Counted from the first letter of the stretch, positions 49,703 through 59,613 are shown. The stretch is DNA of 64,000 nucleotides from Calothrix sp. PCC 6303 (GCF_000317435.1 NC_019751.1:434001-498000); one strand, 5' to 3'. Notes: generated by a model not told the origin, from the sequence alone. Numbers and translations are program-made.

Positions 49703-49975
49703 ATGAACAGGCAAAACCTTGATAATAAGCTTCAGGAATTACACAGCCAACTTCAGGACATAGAGTTGGTTGATGAAAATAAGCGACAGTCTCTTGAAAA
49801 GTTGATGGTAGATATTCAAGAGTTATTGGAACAGGAAGAAGAGGAGGAAGCACACAAATATAAGCGACTAGGTGAAGGTCTCAGGGAAAGCGTAGTCCAA
49901 TTTGAGGCAACGCATCCGACAGCAGCAATGTTGATGGGACAGACAATAGATATGTTAGTACAAATGGGGATTTAA
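49703..49975 (+). CDS. DUF4404 family small helical protein
   Basis: A 90-residue protein, largely coiled coil (LDNKLQELHSQLQDIELVDENKRQSLEKLMVDIQELLEQEEEEE) ending ATHPTAAMLMGQTIDMLVQMGI, which matches DUF4404 proteins. Function unknown. It has its own 200-bp upstream spacer. Confidence 0.75.
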   Translation: MNRQNLDNKLQELHSQLQDIELVDENKRQSLEKLMVDIQELLEQEEEEEAHKYKRLGEGLRESVVQFEATHPTAAMLMGQTIDMLVQMGI

Positions 49976-50335
49976 CTATTTAATTAGCTTTGAAATTTTG
50001 CGCGATCGCTTACTTGCGGTGATAATGACTAATTTTACGTTGTTGGAACCAACACGCGATCGCCTAATAGAACTAACTCTGAGATTGCTTGGCAATGAAA
50101 GATTGTTCGTGGTATTTCTCTCAATTATCGGTTCAACTATTTCTAATACCAATTCAAATAATGATTGCAACACATCTAACAGTAGAGACGTAGCACTGCT
50201 ACGTCTCTACAAATATCTATCTCTCGCATTGTTTTTTCAAATTGGTATAAATTTACTATGGAGCAAAATTAGGGAACAATTAGGTAATGATTTTTCCAAT
50301 AAAATTACATTTGATTTAATAAAACAAATTACTTA
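49976..50335. other. Spacer at right end of hupL element
   Basis: About 360 bp. A frame through 49998..50339 is open but crosses a perfect hairpin (gtagagacgtagca at 50182..50195 with its complement at 50197..50210) typical of Nostocales interspersed repeats, and lacks gene-like composition. The hairpin could act as a bidirectional terminator. Confidence 0.5.
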
Positions 50336-50428
50336 TTAAAGAATGGAAGAACCAATCCAAGGAAGAATTAGGGAATCAGGACACATATTTCCCCGAACCC
50401 ATAATTTGCAAAGAATCCTGGCATCTGT

Positions 50429-50941
50429 CACCATATAACTGCTGTGGGGCCATTGTCCACCAAATAAGGCATAGATTTCTACAGGTTTCGCCGAAATTGT
50501 AATTCCAGCTTCATAGGATGTACCAGTAAACGCAGTGAAGCGCTTACAAGCTTCTAAATAATATGGACTGTGGCGATATTTTTTATGTGTCAAATCAATG
50601 GCAAAGAGACCGTAAAAATAGCGAGGAATACTTTGGATCGTTTCCACTATTTGACCCAAATTCCTCGCTAAAATTGCATTACGCGGAACTTCTGTTTTGA
50701 AAATAGTATCTAATGCCCAAGCAGCACTTGTTAAATGGGATGCTCCACAAATACCGCAAATTCTCGGTGTGACAATTAATCCAGCTTGAGGATCTTTTCC
50801 CCTTAAAATGACTTCAAAACCCCGAAACAATTCTGCATGTGTCCAAGCATTAATAACTTGTCCATTTTCAATATCAACACGGACATCTAAGTCACCCTCA
50901 ACTCTACCAACGGGTGATATATCTAGCGTTTGAATTCCCAT
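50429..50941 (-). pseudogene. hupL: hupL, 5' part (uptake hydrogenase large subunit), interrupted
   Basis: The first 169 codons of HupL from ATG 50941 (MGIQTLDISPVGRVEGDLDV). The proximal NiFe ligand motif RICGICGASH lies near residue 61. Homology ends at GGQWPHSSYMV, within the 20-bp repeat 50429..50448; the frame then runs through 32 foreign codons to a stop at 50336. It joins in phase with 40041..41143. It is 93 bp downstream of hupS, as in the hupSL operon. Confidence 0.95.
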
Positions 50942-51034
50942 TCTCCTCTCCTAAAACTAATCATTGTGGACGATGAGATTCCCGACCTCTCAAAGAAACC
51001 GGGAAAATGGCAGATTTATCCAATAAATATCCTC

Positions 51035-51970
51035 TTAAACTGTAAAGAAGTCTTCATCTGCCCAAGCTGGCATTACATCTTTAGACACCATTGTCAAAAT
51101 TGCATAACCCGTTTTATTTACACCTGGGGGTAAATCTTTTGGTACACCCATTAAAGTTTGTGTTTTAAATACAGTTCCCGGTTTGAGGTCATAGAAGGGG
51201 AATTCTGGTTCTGTACAGCCAATACAAGGCATTCCCGCACGGGTTTTGGAGGAAACGCGATTCCACAAGATACGATTACAGGAAGAATGAGTCATGGGAC
51301 CACGACAACCCAAGTCGTAAAAGAGACAACCTTTACGTTGTCCAAAATCACCTGTTGAAGCTTTGTAGGCAAAGTGAACATTGCGAGTACAGCCAGTTTG
51401 GGTATAGGTGTTGAAGAAGGTTTGCGGACGGTTGAGTTCATCAAAGGCAATATCACCAATACGTCCAGTGGCAATTGCTACTAATATCTGCGTTATCCAG
51501 TCGGGGTGCGATGGACATCCAGGAATATTGATGATTGGTAGTCCTGATTTGCTGCGAAATTCTTTACCTAAAAATCCTCCAGCTTCGCGTTTGAGGAATT
51601 GTAATCCTTGCGATTCGCTGGGGTTCGGTGACATTGCGGGGATACCTCCCCATGTGGCACAGTCACCGACTGCGACAATAAAGTTGGCGACTTTGGATAA
51701 ATCCAGTAGCCAATCTTTCATCGGACGGTCAGCAAAGCGATTCCACTCTCCTGTTCCATTAGGTGCGTTGACTACTGAACCTTCAAAAACCAATATATCT
51801 AGCTTTTGGTTGCCCAAAACGCAGTTCCAGAGGAGTTTTTGGAGATTTTCACCTAGTTCTAATCCAAGGGATGGGTGCCAAAGAATATTGATGCCAAAAT
51901 CGGCTATCAAGTCGCAAGCTGTCGGTTCTTCGGCATTAAGAAATGAAGTACTATAGTCACTATAGAACAA
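51035..51970 (-). pseudogene. hupS: hupS (uptake hydrogenase small subunit), 5'-truncated
   Basis: From about codon 9 (51946) the protein matches HupS: SFLNAEEPTACDLIADFGINILWHPS, GEWNRFADRP, VGDCATWGGIPA, NIPGCPSHPDW, and cluster motifs CTRNVHFA..CLYDLGCRGP and CNRILW..PCIGCTEPEFPF, to a normal C-terminus. HupS transfers electrons from the NiFe site through three clusters. The expected N-terminus of about 15 residues (including the WLQGGACSGN cysteine for the proximal cluster) is missing; instead a TTG at 51970 opens unrelated residues (MFYSDYST). No hupS promoter space remains before the gene at 52054. Either the gene is dead or another element begins here. Confidence 0.88.
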
Positions 51971-52053
51971 AACTTATTATAGACACGATATAGGCGAGAA
52001 GTGTTTTTATTCAAGGGTATCAACTTTATACTTAAGCTCCTAATGGCTGGAAT

Positions 52054-52575
52054 TTATACATCCTTTATAGATGAACTTTCTGATAAAACGGTAGCAGCAG
52101 CATTAGTCTCTTCCAGTTTCGTTGCAGGTGATTTTCCCGTGAGAGGGTCAAATTTGATTTCCCATCCCAAGTATTCTTTAATGAAAGAGGCTGACAATTG
52201 GTATGCACGTTCCAGGGGCAACAGAAGGTATTTGAATAATGTGGATACAATTTCATCAAGATTGGGTTGTTTAATCTCAAGCCAATTGCGAAAATACTGT
52301 CCGCTTTGAAAAGCAATACCCAATACCCAGATAATTAAGGCAACAAGTAACGCAAATAAAAACAAGACAACTGCGATCGCTTGTTTGAAAATCTCCCAAG
52401 TTTTACTAGATGCTTGTTGATAGACAACTGCGGTATCTTTATCTGAGAGAGTAGCCCATAGTTGTATAGCCCTTTGAATCGGATTATAGTCAATCGGTTG
52501 GGAGTTGTCCTTTTGGTAAAGAACTGGAAAACTATTGGGGGATTTTGGAGTTGTCTGAACTAAAGTTTCTTGCAT
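52054..52575 (-). CDS. Hypothetical single-span membrane protein
   Basis: A protein of about 173 residues (ATG 52575; 52590 adds five). It has one strong membrane helix (AIAVVLFLFALLVALIIWVLGIAF, about residue 64) between a Pro-rich N-terminus and a C-terminal region with a conserved-looking PLERAYQLSASFIKEYLGWEIKFDPLTGKSPATKLEE. I do not recognise a family. It ends 84 bp before the truncated hupS and is divergent from the injection-system operon. Confidence 0.6.
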   Translation of the reverse strand: MQETLVQTTPKSPNSFPVLYQKDNSQPIDYNPIQRAIQLWATLSDKDTAVVYQQASSKTWEIFKQAIAVVLFLFALLVALIIWVLGIAFQSGQYFRNWLEIKQPNLDEIVSTLFKYLLLPLERAYQLSASFIKEYLGWEIKFDPLTGKSPATKLEETNAAATVLSESSSIKDV

Positions 52576-52599
52576 AAATTTTTTAGTCAATCTCTTAGG

Positions 52600-53389
52600 T
52601 TTGATTTTATTACACTCAACAAAGGAGAATAGGGAAGAAGGATCTGTTAAACGTTGTCCTTTAGTTCATGCCTCCCCAAGCAAGAGGTGATATTTGATAC
52701 CAAATTAAAAGTTCGATAACAAGTAAATCATGCGTGAAGATGAATATATTTGATTTAGGAGAGACTTTTGAGGGATTTTAGCAGATGAAATCTGTTTGCG
52801 ATATTCCCTCCGGGAGCCGCAGCTGCCATCGCATCACAAATCTAATCTATTATGGAATCTGCAATCAGCAGTAAAATTGATACATTAGGTGAACTACCCC
52901 GCCGTCAGACGGACGGAGCTTCCCAATTCATCGGGAACAGCCTCCAGGACTTCGTAGTTCTATTGGTCTAACATTCCCTCCAAGGGCAGGAGTCCTGGTT
53001 CCCAAGACCCAAATCTTTTGGGTGCAACATATACCTATTAGCTTGGTTTTCGCTGTCTTGAAAAGTTTGCTATTGGGGGAAACCCCCAAGCCGCAACTTT
53101 TCGCTTATGGCATTGATGGTCAAGACTTCAATATCCTACCAGAAAATCTTGGGGATTCGTCATACATCTGGAACTTGTTTTTACTTTGTAAAAAATCAAT
53201 TCCAGATGCAATCCTCAACGCCTGCTATTCATCCCCACCATAGAGTACATTGAGGGTGTGGACTTTCGCGTACCGTTAAAAACTAAATCTGTCAACGCAA
53301 TTTCCTGTAGAATATTTGACTTCTGCTATTGGATGCGATCGCTTAACCCCCGAAACAGCATATATAACTTAACTGCATATAAATTCATC
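52600..53389. other. Spacer upstream of the injection-system operon
   Basis: About 790 bp without a supported gene. From 52890 to 53035 it holds several short hairpins (ccgtc-a-gacgg, ttccc...gggaa, gaccc...gggt), a composition like the ends of IS200/IS605-related elements, possibly a decayed remnant. The operon promoter must also be here. Confidence 0.4.
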
Positions 53390-54775
53390 ATGGGTTTGCC
53401 AGATATCCACACCCTACAAACAGCGCTCAACTACCTAGCTGAGGTCATCCAGTGGCGCATGGACTCTTACTTCAGCGATCATGGACAGTCAAGGGTGACA
53501 ATGCCCAGTCCACCGGATGAATGGTTAATTGCAGATAGCTCTCTAAACTGCTTTATTCACAAGTATCAATTAGATCGTGCTGCCCAGCTAACTTTACTAA
53601 TTGCCCTAGCCCCTCACCTACAACCTGATTTTTTTGAGCGCCTGATCGTGTCTCAACTGCCCCAACCTGGCGACTATCCCCAAATTGGCGGTTGGCGTGG
53701 CAAGTCTTATCGGGGGTTTTTACCAACTGGTGAAACGGTGGTATTTATTACTGGTGGTGGTCATTTGAGCGATACTCCTACCCTGCGAGAAGCTAACGCA
53801 ACGGAGTCACTTCGTGAACGCCTAAGTCTTCAGGAAGTTTTCAGTCAGGAACATATCTTTGCACGCGATCGCGTACTTTATCTAGAGCCACCAGCGGAAG
53901 GTGAACCCCTGATGAGCGGTAAACTGGTCATGACTCAGGATTATATCGACCTGTTTACCCAAGGGCATTTTTCCCATCCCCATTTCAGCATGGGTTTTCC
54001 GGCACAGCTTATCAGCACTGAGATGGAGTGGGAGGATATAGTTCTCAATGCCCAGACTTTACAACAAATCCGTGACTTAGAAGGCTGGATTACTCATGGT
54101 GCAACCATTCTCTATGATTGGGGGATGAGAAAAAAGCTGAAACTAGGATATCGCGCTCTCTTCTATGGTCCCCCTGGCACAGGAAAAACACTCACAGCTA
54201 GCCTTTTGGGCAAATACACTGGTAAAGATGTTTACAAAATAGACCTGTCGATGGTGGTATCAAAATTTATCGGTGAGACAGAAAAAAATCTCGCTAGTCT
54301 CTTCGCACGGGCAGAAAGTAAGGATTGGATTCTGTTTTTCGATGAGGCTGATGCTTTGTTTGGCAAGCGCACCAATGTCCGTGATGCCCATGATAAGTAC
54401 GCTAATCAAGAGGTTAGCTACCTATTGCAACGGGTAGAAAACTACGATGGTTTGGTAATTCTCTCCTCCAACTTTAAGAGTAATATTGATGATGCTTTTC
54501 TCCGCAGATTTCAATCACTGATTCAATTTCCGATCCCCAGCCCCAAAGAACGGTTACAACTGTGGCAAATGGCTTTCCCATCCCAGGTGAAGCTGGCTGA
54601 AAATGTAGACTTAACTCAGCTTTCTACTACTTATGATCTGACTGGTTCTGACATTATGAATGTGGTGCAATACTGCTGTTTGCAAGCATTACAATATAGC
54701 GATGCAGTTATTCATCCAGAAGATATACTAAACGCTATTAAGAGGGAATTCAGTAAGTCTGGAAAAATTATATAG
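53390..54775 (+). CDS. AAA ATPase of contractile injection system (Pvc15-like)
   Basis: A 461-residue AAA ATPase from ATG 53390 (MGLPDIHTLQTALNYL); frames upstream to 53258 add non-homologous residues. The N-terminal half (1 to 210) is the region typical of injection-system AAA proteins; the AAA domain has Walker A GPPGTGKT (about 264), Walker B ILFFDEADALFG (about 320) and arginine segment DAFLRRFQSLIQFP (about 375). In extracellular injection systems this ATPase is linked with assembly or cargo loading. It is first in the operon, followed by an 857-bp spacer. Intact. Confidence 0.88.
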   Translation: MGLPDIHTLQTALNYLAEVIQWRMDSYFSDHGQSRVTMPSPPDEWLIADSSLNCFIHKYQLDRAAQLTLLIALAPHLQPDFFERLIVSQLPQPGDYPQIGGWRGKSYRGFLPTGETVVFITGGGHLSDTPTLREANATESLRERLSLQEVFSQEHIFARDRVLYLEPPAEGEPLMSGKLVMTQDYIDLFTQGHFSHPHFSMGFPAQLISTEMEWEDIVLNAQTLQQIRDLEGWITHGATILYDWGMRKKLKLGYRALFYGPPGTGKTLTASLLGKYTGKDVYKIDLSMVVSKFIGETEKNLASLFARAESKDWILFFDEADALFGKRTNVRDAHDKYANQEVSYLLQRVENYDGLVILSSNFKSNIDDAFLRRFQSLIQFPIPSPKERLQLWQMAFPSQVKLAENVDLTQLSTTYDLTGSDIMNVVQYCCLQALQYSDAVIHPEDILNAIKREFSKSGKII

Positions 54776-55632
54776 AAATCAATTAAAAGGCATAAGATCA
54801 GAGAGATTTTTATTTAGCTACAAAATATATCAAGTGAAAATACATATAATGAAAATATTTATTACATTCAGCCATACGAAAACAAAAAAAGTTTATCGTT
54901 TTGATGTAAACTATGCACAACAGCCTTTAACTGTTCTCCAGTTTTCCAGAGTTTTGTGTCAATTTTAAAGATATTGATGGTGTGATAGTTTCTGTTCTCT
55001 AATAAACAGGATATTGCATTCGTTATCTGTGTCTTCAAATTTAAATTATTCAGTAATCAAAGTTGCTTTGTGAAGGTGAGCTAGTATTAGGAGGTAAATC
55101 GGGAGCTCTAAGTCATCGAAATCAGCTTCAAATTAGAAACGATCACAAAAGTATCAAGATAGACTTCTTGCATAAGTGAATTACCTTCGCTGACACTGGG
55201 AGACCTGGTTAGCTATTCATCCATTAATAATGTCGGATTTTGCAAGAAGTCTAATAATTTGTGCAATACCTTCGCCAAAACGGAGCATCACAAAAACCGT
55301 GCAAAATCATAGGATTCCTGAAAAAATAAGGGTTCTATTTTCAGCCGACGGCAAAAGCTTAAAACCCTTATGGGCTAAAGAACATAAATAAAACCCTCTA
55401 CGGGAAAATCCGCACCATGTTTATACAGCTTTTTGTTTTGCCAAAAAACAGAAACCCTTAATTTACCGTGGAAGCTGAAAGCTTTATTTCTCCTAAAATG
55501 GCGAAGGTATTGTTTGTGGCAACACAATATCTTTTCAACTTAGGAAAGTGAAGCAGATGAACAGTCTCCTCGTCAACTGCTGGACATTCACTGGCGGCTA
55601 ATTCGGCAAGTCCCTTAGTTCATCGACTTCCC
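54776..55632. other. Spacer within injection-system locus
   Basis: About 860 bp without a gene, holding the MITE at 55160..55253 and an AT-rich stretch. The frame is broken everywhere I looked, and the following genes may have their own promoter here. Confidence 0.45.
55160..55253. mobile_element. 94-bp MITE with TA ends
   Basis: Inverted ends tagacttcttgca (55160..55172) and tgcaagaagtcta (55241..55253) match perfectly. TA at both outer edges suggests insertion at a TA dinucleotide, as with IS630/Tc1-type transposases. Confidence 0.75.
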
Positions 55633-56211
55633 ATGATAATTGATGCTATGAGGTTGATACAGGTTGCTTTGCAGCGATATCTCCTAGAGGTTGAGCCTCA
55701 ACTGGAACCTGCTCAGCTTGTCCTGATCGATAATATCGCCACCGCCCAAGAACTGGGTGGTTCTAATAATCAACTGAATGGACATGTGGTGATGAGTCTA
55801 GTTAATCTTCAGGAGGAAACTATCCTCAAGAATGGTTCTAACTATCGCTTGGAAAATGGTCGTGCAGTCTACCAAAATCCCCCGGTTCACCTGAACCTGT
55901 TTATTCTCTTTTCAGTCCTGCACAATCAACACGAAACTGCTATCCAACTTCTGTCACGAGTAATTGAGTTTTTTCAGTCACAGAAAGAAATTTCATCGTT
56001 TGTGACCCCTGGAAATGGCGGTATTTCAAGGGATGTACGGGTCATATTGGATCTGTACTCTCTAACATTTGACCAACTGAACCATCTCTGGGGAACCCTG
56101 GGAGGTAAACAAGTTCCCTTCGCGCTGTATCGTGCTAATTTGGTAGCCTTAGAAGCTCAAAAACGGCAAGCGGAAGTACCTGTAATTAGTGAAATGAATG
56201 TAAACGAGTAA
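55633..56211 (+). CDS. DUF4255 protein, Pvc16-like sheath-terminator
   Basis: A 192-residue DUF4255 protein: LIQVALQRYLLEVE at the start, VVMSLVNLQEETILKNG (about 55) and NPPVHLNLFILFSVLHNQHETAIQLLSRVIEFFQ (about 82) are characteristic. Such proteins cap or terminate the tail in phage-tail-like injection systems. It precedes an unknown protein by 14 bp. Complete and of normal length. Confidence 0.85.
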   Translation: MIIDAMRLIQVALQRYLLEVEPQLEPAQLVLIDNIATAQELGGSNNQLNGHVVMSLVNLQEETILKNGSNYRLENGRAVYQNPPVHLNLFILFSVLHNQHETAIQLLSRVIEFFQSQKEISSFVTPGNGGISRDVRVILDLYSLTFDQLNHLWGTLGGKQVPFALYRANLVALEAQKRQAEVPVISEMNVNE

Positions 56212-56225
56212 ACTCAGGATTCAGC

Positions 56226-57449
56226 ATGAAGATTTTGTACAAACAAATCCTGAATTTGGAACTTTGGCATGACTATTACTTAGGTCAACAAGATCCCCAC
56301 ACCTTCGCCTTAGCCGATTATGACATTTCGGAAACGCTAGCGCTGGTACCGACTACAAATTGCCAACAAGTGCTAAAAAATCTGCGTTGGATTTTTCGTC
56401 TGCAACCTCATGGAGCCAGTATTTTTGCTTCTGTAGAAGAAGTGACACCTGATGATTCCAAGACTAATTTTCCCACTCAGATACCAGTAAAGCGTCCTGA
56501 GCGACTGACCTTTTGGCTGGTAGTACGCGATCGCTATTTTGCTAATTTCACCAATTTACCCCTCACAGCACCTCGCCATCAGATTTATTATTTCTCAAAC
56601 CGATCGGGTAATCAAGGTCATGCTTTATTCTTGACTCAACCCCTGCCGGTTTATACGAGTAACACCACCTATCACTTGGGACAATTGGTGACTCACGAGA
56701 ATCATACTTTAGAAGTATTGCGCGATCGCACGAATGTCACTACAATTCCTGATGCCAATGATTGGGATATTTTGCCTAGCAGTCAGTATGTATCAGAACT
56801 AGATAGGTTGCCTCAACAGGAAGCTTCCAAAATGTATAACATCCCTGAAGCTAATCCCGGCGATCGCTTCCGCTTCACCTTGATAGATGCAAATGAGCAA
56901 GAAACCTTTGCCTTGGAGGTAGTAGCGCCAAATAAGCATATTCCTGGAGATGCGATCGCTGTTAGCATCAATTTCCCAAACCAAATCCCTGGTTGCTACC
57001 AACTACGTCTAAATAATATCCAAGTTGACAAGTTTATTCTCTGTGAACAAGCGATCGCCCATAATGCATTTGCTTTGGTGGAAATTGTTCTCAATCAGAA
57101 CCTAGTATCACCAGCTTTCTCACTGTTGAAATTTGAGGCTGGAAAAACCTTCATTCAACCAAAAACCTACGTGATTCGGTTTAAAAACCGAGCTACCCAC
57201 TGGCGTTATCGCTATGAAAAGCCCCATGGCTTCACTAAAGACAAATTACCTGATTTTGAATTAAAAGATGACAAAACTTACTTTAGCAAACGACCCCAGG
57301 GTCTACTGAGACAACCCAAGCGCTTATTCACTGATGGTAGAGATCAAAGACTGCCAGCACCAGGAGTAATGCTGATCAAACCAGAAAGACAAATCGATCA
57401 GGAAACAGAGAAAGAAGCGATCGCTATTTTCTCTGATATCCACTTATAA
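56226..57449 (+). CDS. Injection-system-associated protein of unknown function
   Basis: A 407-residue soluble protein coded between the DUF4255 and sheath genes with short gaps (14 and 21 bp), so surely part of the operon. It has a beta-rich N-terminus (MKILYKQILNLELWHDYYLGQQDPHTF) and no signal peptide or membrane helix. I recognise no domain, though the N-terminal opening resembles cyanobacterial proteins found in this same position. A structural or anchoring role in the particle is possible from position only. Confidence 0.75.
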   Translation: MKILYKQILNLELWHDYYLGQQDPHTFALADYDISETLALVPTTNCQQVLKNLRWIFRLQPHGASIFASVEEVTPDDSKTNFPTQIPVKRPERLTFWLVVRDRYFANFTNLPLTAPRHQIYYFSNRSGNQGHALFLTQPLPVYTSNTTYHLGQLVTHENHTLEVLRDRTNVTTIPDANDWDILPSSQYVSELDRLPQQEASKMYNIPEANPGDRFRFTLIDANEQETFALEVVAPNKHIPGDAIAVSINFPNQIPGCYQLRLNNIQVDKFILCEQAIAHNAFALVEIVLNQNLVSPAFSLLKFEAGKTFIQPKTYVIRFKNRATHWRYRYEKPHGFTKDKLPDFELKDDKTYFSKRPQGLLRQPKRLFTDGRDQRLPAPGVMLIKPERQIDQETEKEAIAIFSDIHL

Positions 57450-57470
57450 CCTATTAACTATCCCAACAGT

Positions 57471-59090
57471 ATGGCAACCACTTACAAAACTCCAGGCGTT
57501 TATATCGAGGAAATCTCTAAATTTCCACCTTCGATTGCTGAAGTCTCCACCGCTATTCCTGCCTTTATTGGCTATACCCAAAAAGCAATAGTTCAAGGTG
57601 TTGATTACCATCAACAGGCAGCCGATGCAGCAAAAGCAGCCGCTACAACTCAAAAAGCAGCCGATGAAGCCCAGGCAGATGCCGCAAAAGCACCAGACGA
57701 TGCAACAAAAAAAGCAGCCGCAAAAGCCGCAAAGGAAAAGGCAGATGCTGCAAAAGCCGCAGCAGATAATGCAAAAGTTTTTGGAGCAGTGAGAATTACT
57801 TCATTATTGGAGTACAAACAATACTTTGGCGAAACCGAACCAGAGAGTAATATCGTCATCAAGATTGAAGAGAGACTTGATAAAGATGGCAACGTCACAG
57901 ATCGTCAAATATCTGGCAAAAACGAGAAACCTTCTCCTCACAATATGTACTACGCCGTACAGGCATATTTTGCTAATGGCGGGGGACCTTGTTATATCGT
58001 CTCCGTTGGCAACATTAAGAGTGCTACTGAGGTCATCACAGCTTCAGACCTTCAGATTGGTATTGAACGGGTTGCCAAAGAAGATGAGGTGACACTATTT
58101 GTTATCCCTGAATCCCAGGCTTTGAGTTTTGCTGATAGAGCCGGGGTTTTTGATGATGCCATCAAACAATGTTATTCATTGCAAGACCGATTTGCAATTT
58201 TCGATATGCAAGTGCCAACAGAAGGGCAGAGTATTTTTGCTGCCGCAGGAGCATTTCGAGATATGAGTTTAACCCTCGATGCCCTAAAATACTCTGCTGT
58301 TTATACACCAAATGTCGAGACTATTTTTAATTATGAATATGAGCCAGGTAGCGTAAAATTGCTTCATTTGCAAACCTCCCCTGATGGAACCACGAAAAAT
58401 GGTGATTTTCATGATAAAAACATGTCTGACTTGGCTCCCAAACAGGATGATAAGTCGGTAGGAGATGCAATTTTATTAAATCTAGTCAAAGCGGCAATCG
58501 ACGCGATTCCCCTGATTCTGCCACCAAGTCCATTAGTAGCAGGTCAGTATGCCTTTGTTGATAGTACCAGAGGCGTATTTAAAGCTCCTGCAAACGTAGC
58601 ATTGAGTTCGGTGATCAAGCCAACGATCAAAATCACCAGCGCCGAGCAGGAAAACCTCAATGTCGATACCTCTGGTAAGTCGATCAATGCGATTCGTGCC
58701 TTTACTGGCAAAGGTACCTTAATTTGGGGATCGCGCACCCTAGATGGTAATTCCAACGAATGGCGGTATGTGCCAGTACGAAGATTCTTCAACATGGCTG
58801 AAGAATCTATTAAGAAAGCCACTGAGGGGTTTGTCTTTGAACCTAATGATGCCAATACCTGGGTGAAAGTCAAGGCGATGATCGAAAACTTCCTGACTCT
58901 GCAATGGCGGGCTGGTGCATTAGCTGGAGCCAAGCCAGAGCAAGCTTTCTATGTCAATGTGGGGCTAAATACAACTATGACTGCACTTGATATCCTCGAA
59001 GGTCGCATGATTGTTGAAATTGGTATGGCTGTGGTGCGTCCGGCTGAATTTATTATCCTGAAATTCTCCCATAAGATGCAGGAAAGCTAA
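57471..59090 (+). CDS. Contractile tail sheath protein with Ala/Lys-rich insert
   Basis: A 539-residue sheath protein. The N-terminal TYKTPGVYIEEISKFPPSIAEVSTAIPAFIGYT and C-terminal ENFLTLQWRAGALAGAKPEQAFYVNVGLNTTMT...VVRPAEFIILKF are classic for phage-tail and injection-system sheaths. Between them, residues about 45 to 102 are an Ala/Lys-rich helical insert (AADAAKAAATTQKAADEAQ...) just before VRITSLLEYKQYFG; such an insert is not usual at this site. The sheath contracts to drive the tube through a membrane. The gene is followed after 85 bp by the tube genes. Confidence 0.95.
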   Translation: MATTYKTPGVYIEEISKFPPSIAEVSTAIPAFIGYTQKAIVQGVDYHQQAADAAKAAATTQKAADEAQADAAKAPDDATKKAAAKAAKEKADAAKAAADNAKVFGAVRITSLLEYKQYFGETEPESNIVIKIEERLDKDGNVTDRQISGKNEKPSPHNMYYAVQAYFANGGGPCYIVSVGNIKSATEVITASDLQIGIERVAKEDEVTLFVIPESQALSFADRAGVFDDAIKQCYSLQDRFAIFDMQVPTEGQSIFAAAGAFRDMSLTLDALKYSAVYTPNVETIFNYEYEPGSVKLLHLQTSPDGTTKNGDFHDKNMSDLAPKQDDKSVGDAILLNLVKAAIDAIPLILPPSPLVAGQYAFVDSTRGVFKAPANVALSSVIKPTIKITSAEQENLNVDTSGKSINAIRAFTGKGTLIWGSRTLDGNSNEWRYVPVRRFFNMAEESIKKATEGFVFEPNDANTWVKVKAMIENFLTLQWRAGALAGAKPEQAFYVNVGLNTTMTALDILEGRMIVEIGMAVVRPAEFIILKFSHKMQES

Positions 59091-59175
59091 TTAAGGCAAT
59101 TGGCAATACGCAATACGCGATCGCGTGAAGTAAGCAAGGCAATTATTTATCTACTAACTAACTAATTAACTAATC

Positions 59176-59613
59176 ATGGCTGACATCAACTATCCATTGC
59201 CGAAGTTTCATTTCCAAGTAGAGTGGGGGGGTAAACGCCTCGGATTCACCGAAGTTTCTGGACTAAATGTGGAAACTCAGCCAATTGAATACCGGGAAGG
59301 AAATATGCCCCAGTATAGTAAGCTACAGATGCCGGGGATGCAAAAGTTTGGTGCCATCACGATGAAACGGGGAACCATCAAAGGGGACAACGAATTTTAC
59401 ACTTGGTGGAACACTGTAGCTTTAAACACAATTGAACGTCGGGATTTAACCATTAGTCTTTTGAATGAGAAGCATGAACCTGTGGTGGTTTGGAAAGTGA
59501 ACCGGGCTTGGCCCACTAAGGCAACTTCCACTGACCTCAAAAGTGATGGTAATGAAGTTGCCATCGAAACTATTGAGATTGTCCACGAAGGACTGACAAT
59601 TCAAAATGGCTAA
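59176..59613 (+). CDS. Tail tube protein (gp19/Hcp-like), first copy
   Basis: A 145-residue tube protein. LPKFHFQVEWGGKRLGFTEVSGLNVETQPIEYREGN and the ITMKRGTIKGDNEFYTWWN block are diagnostic of T4-like gp19/eCIS tube proteins that stack as hexamers inside the sheath. It begins 85 bp after the sheath gene. Complete. Confidence 0.93.
   Translation: MADINYPLPKFHFQVEWGGKRLGFTEVSGLNVETQPIEYREGNMPQYSKLQMPGMQKFGAITMKRGTIKGDNEFYTWWNTVALNTIERRDLTISLLNEKHEPVVVWKVNRAWPTKATSTDLKSDGNEVAIETIEIVHEGLTIQNG

Larger units (their letters stand above)
41124..50448. mobile_element. hupL excision element, 9,305 bp
   Basis: Bounded by direct repeats caccatataactgctgtggg at 41124..41143 and 50429..50448, identical over 20 bp. 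The inverse contains cacagcagttatatgg, the known 16-bp hupL core of Anabaena. One copy plus 9,285 bp of cargo would leave on excision. It holds a XisC-like recombinase 200 bp inside one end. Cargo: hydrolase, frp, ocp, a TnpB element, a broken nucleotidyltransferase, and three small conserved genes. Confidence 0.95.

Noticed and set aside
49998-50339. 113-codon plus-strand frame in the hupL element
   Set aside because: It crosses a perfect interspersed hairpin repeat and HIP1 sites and has no recognisable pattern.
53022-53243. 73-codon plus-strand frame before the AAA gene
   Set aside because: It begins in hairpin-rich, transposon-end-like DNA and has no pattern I can support; left in the spacer description.
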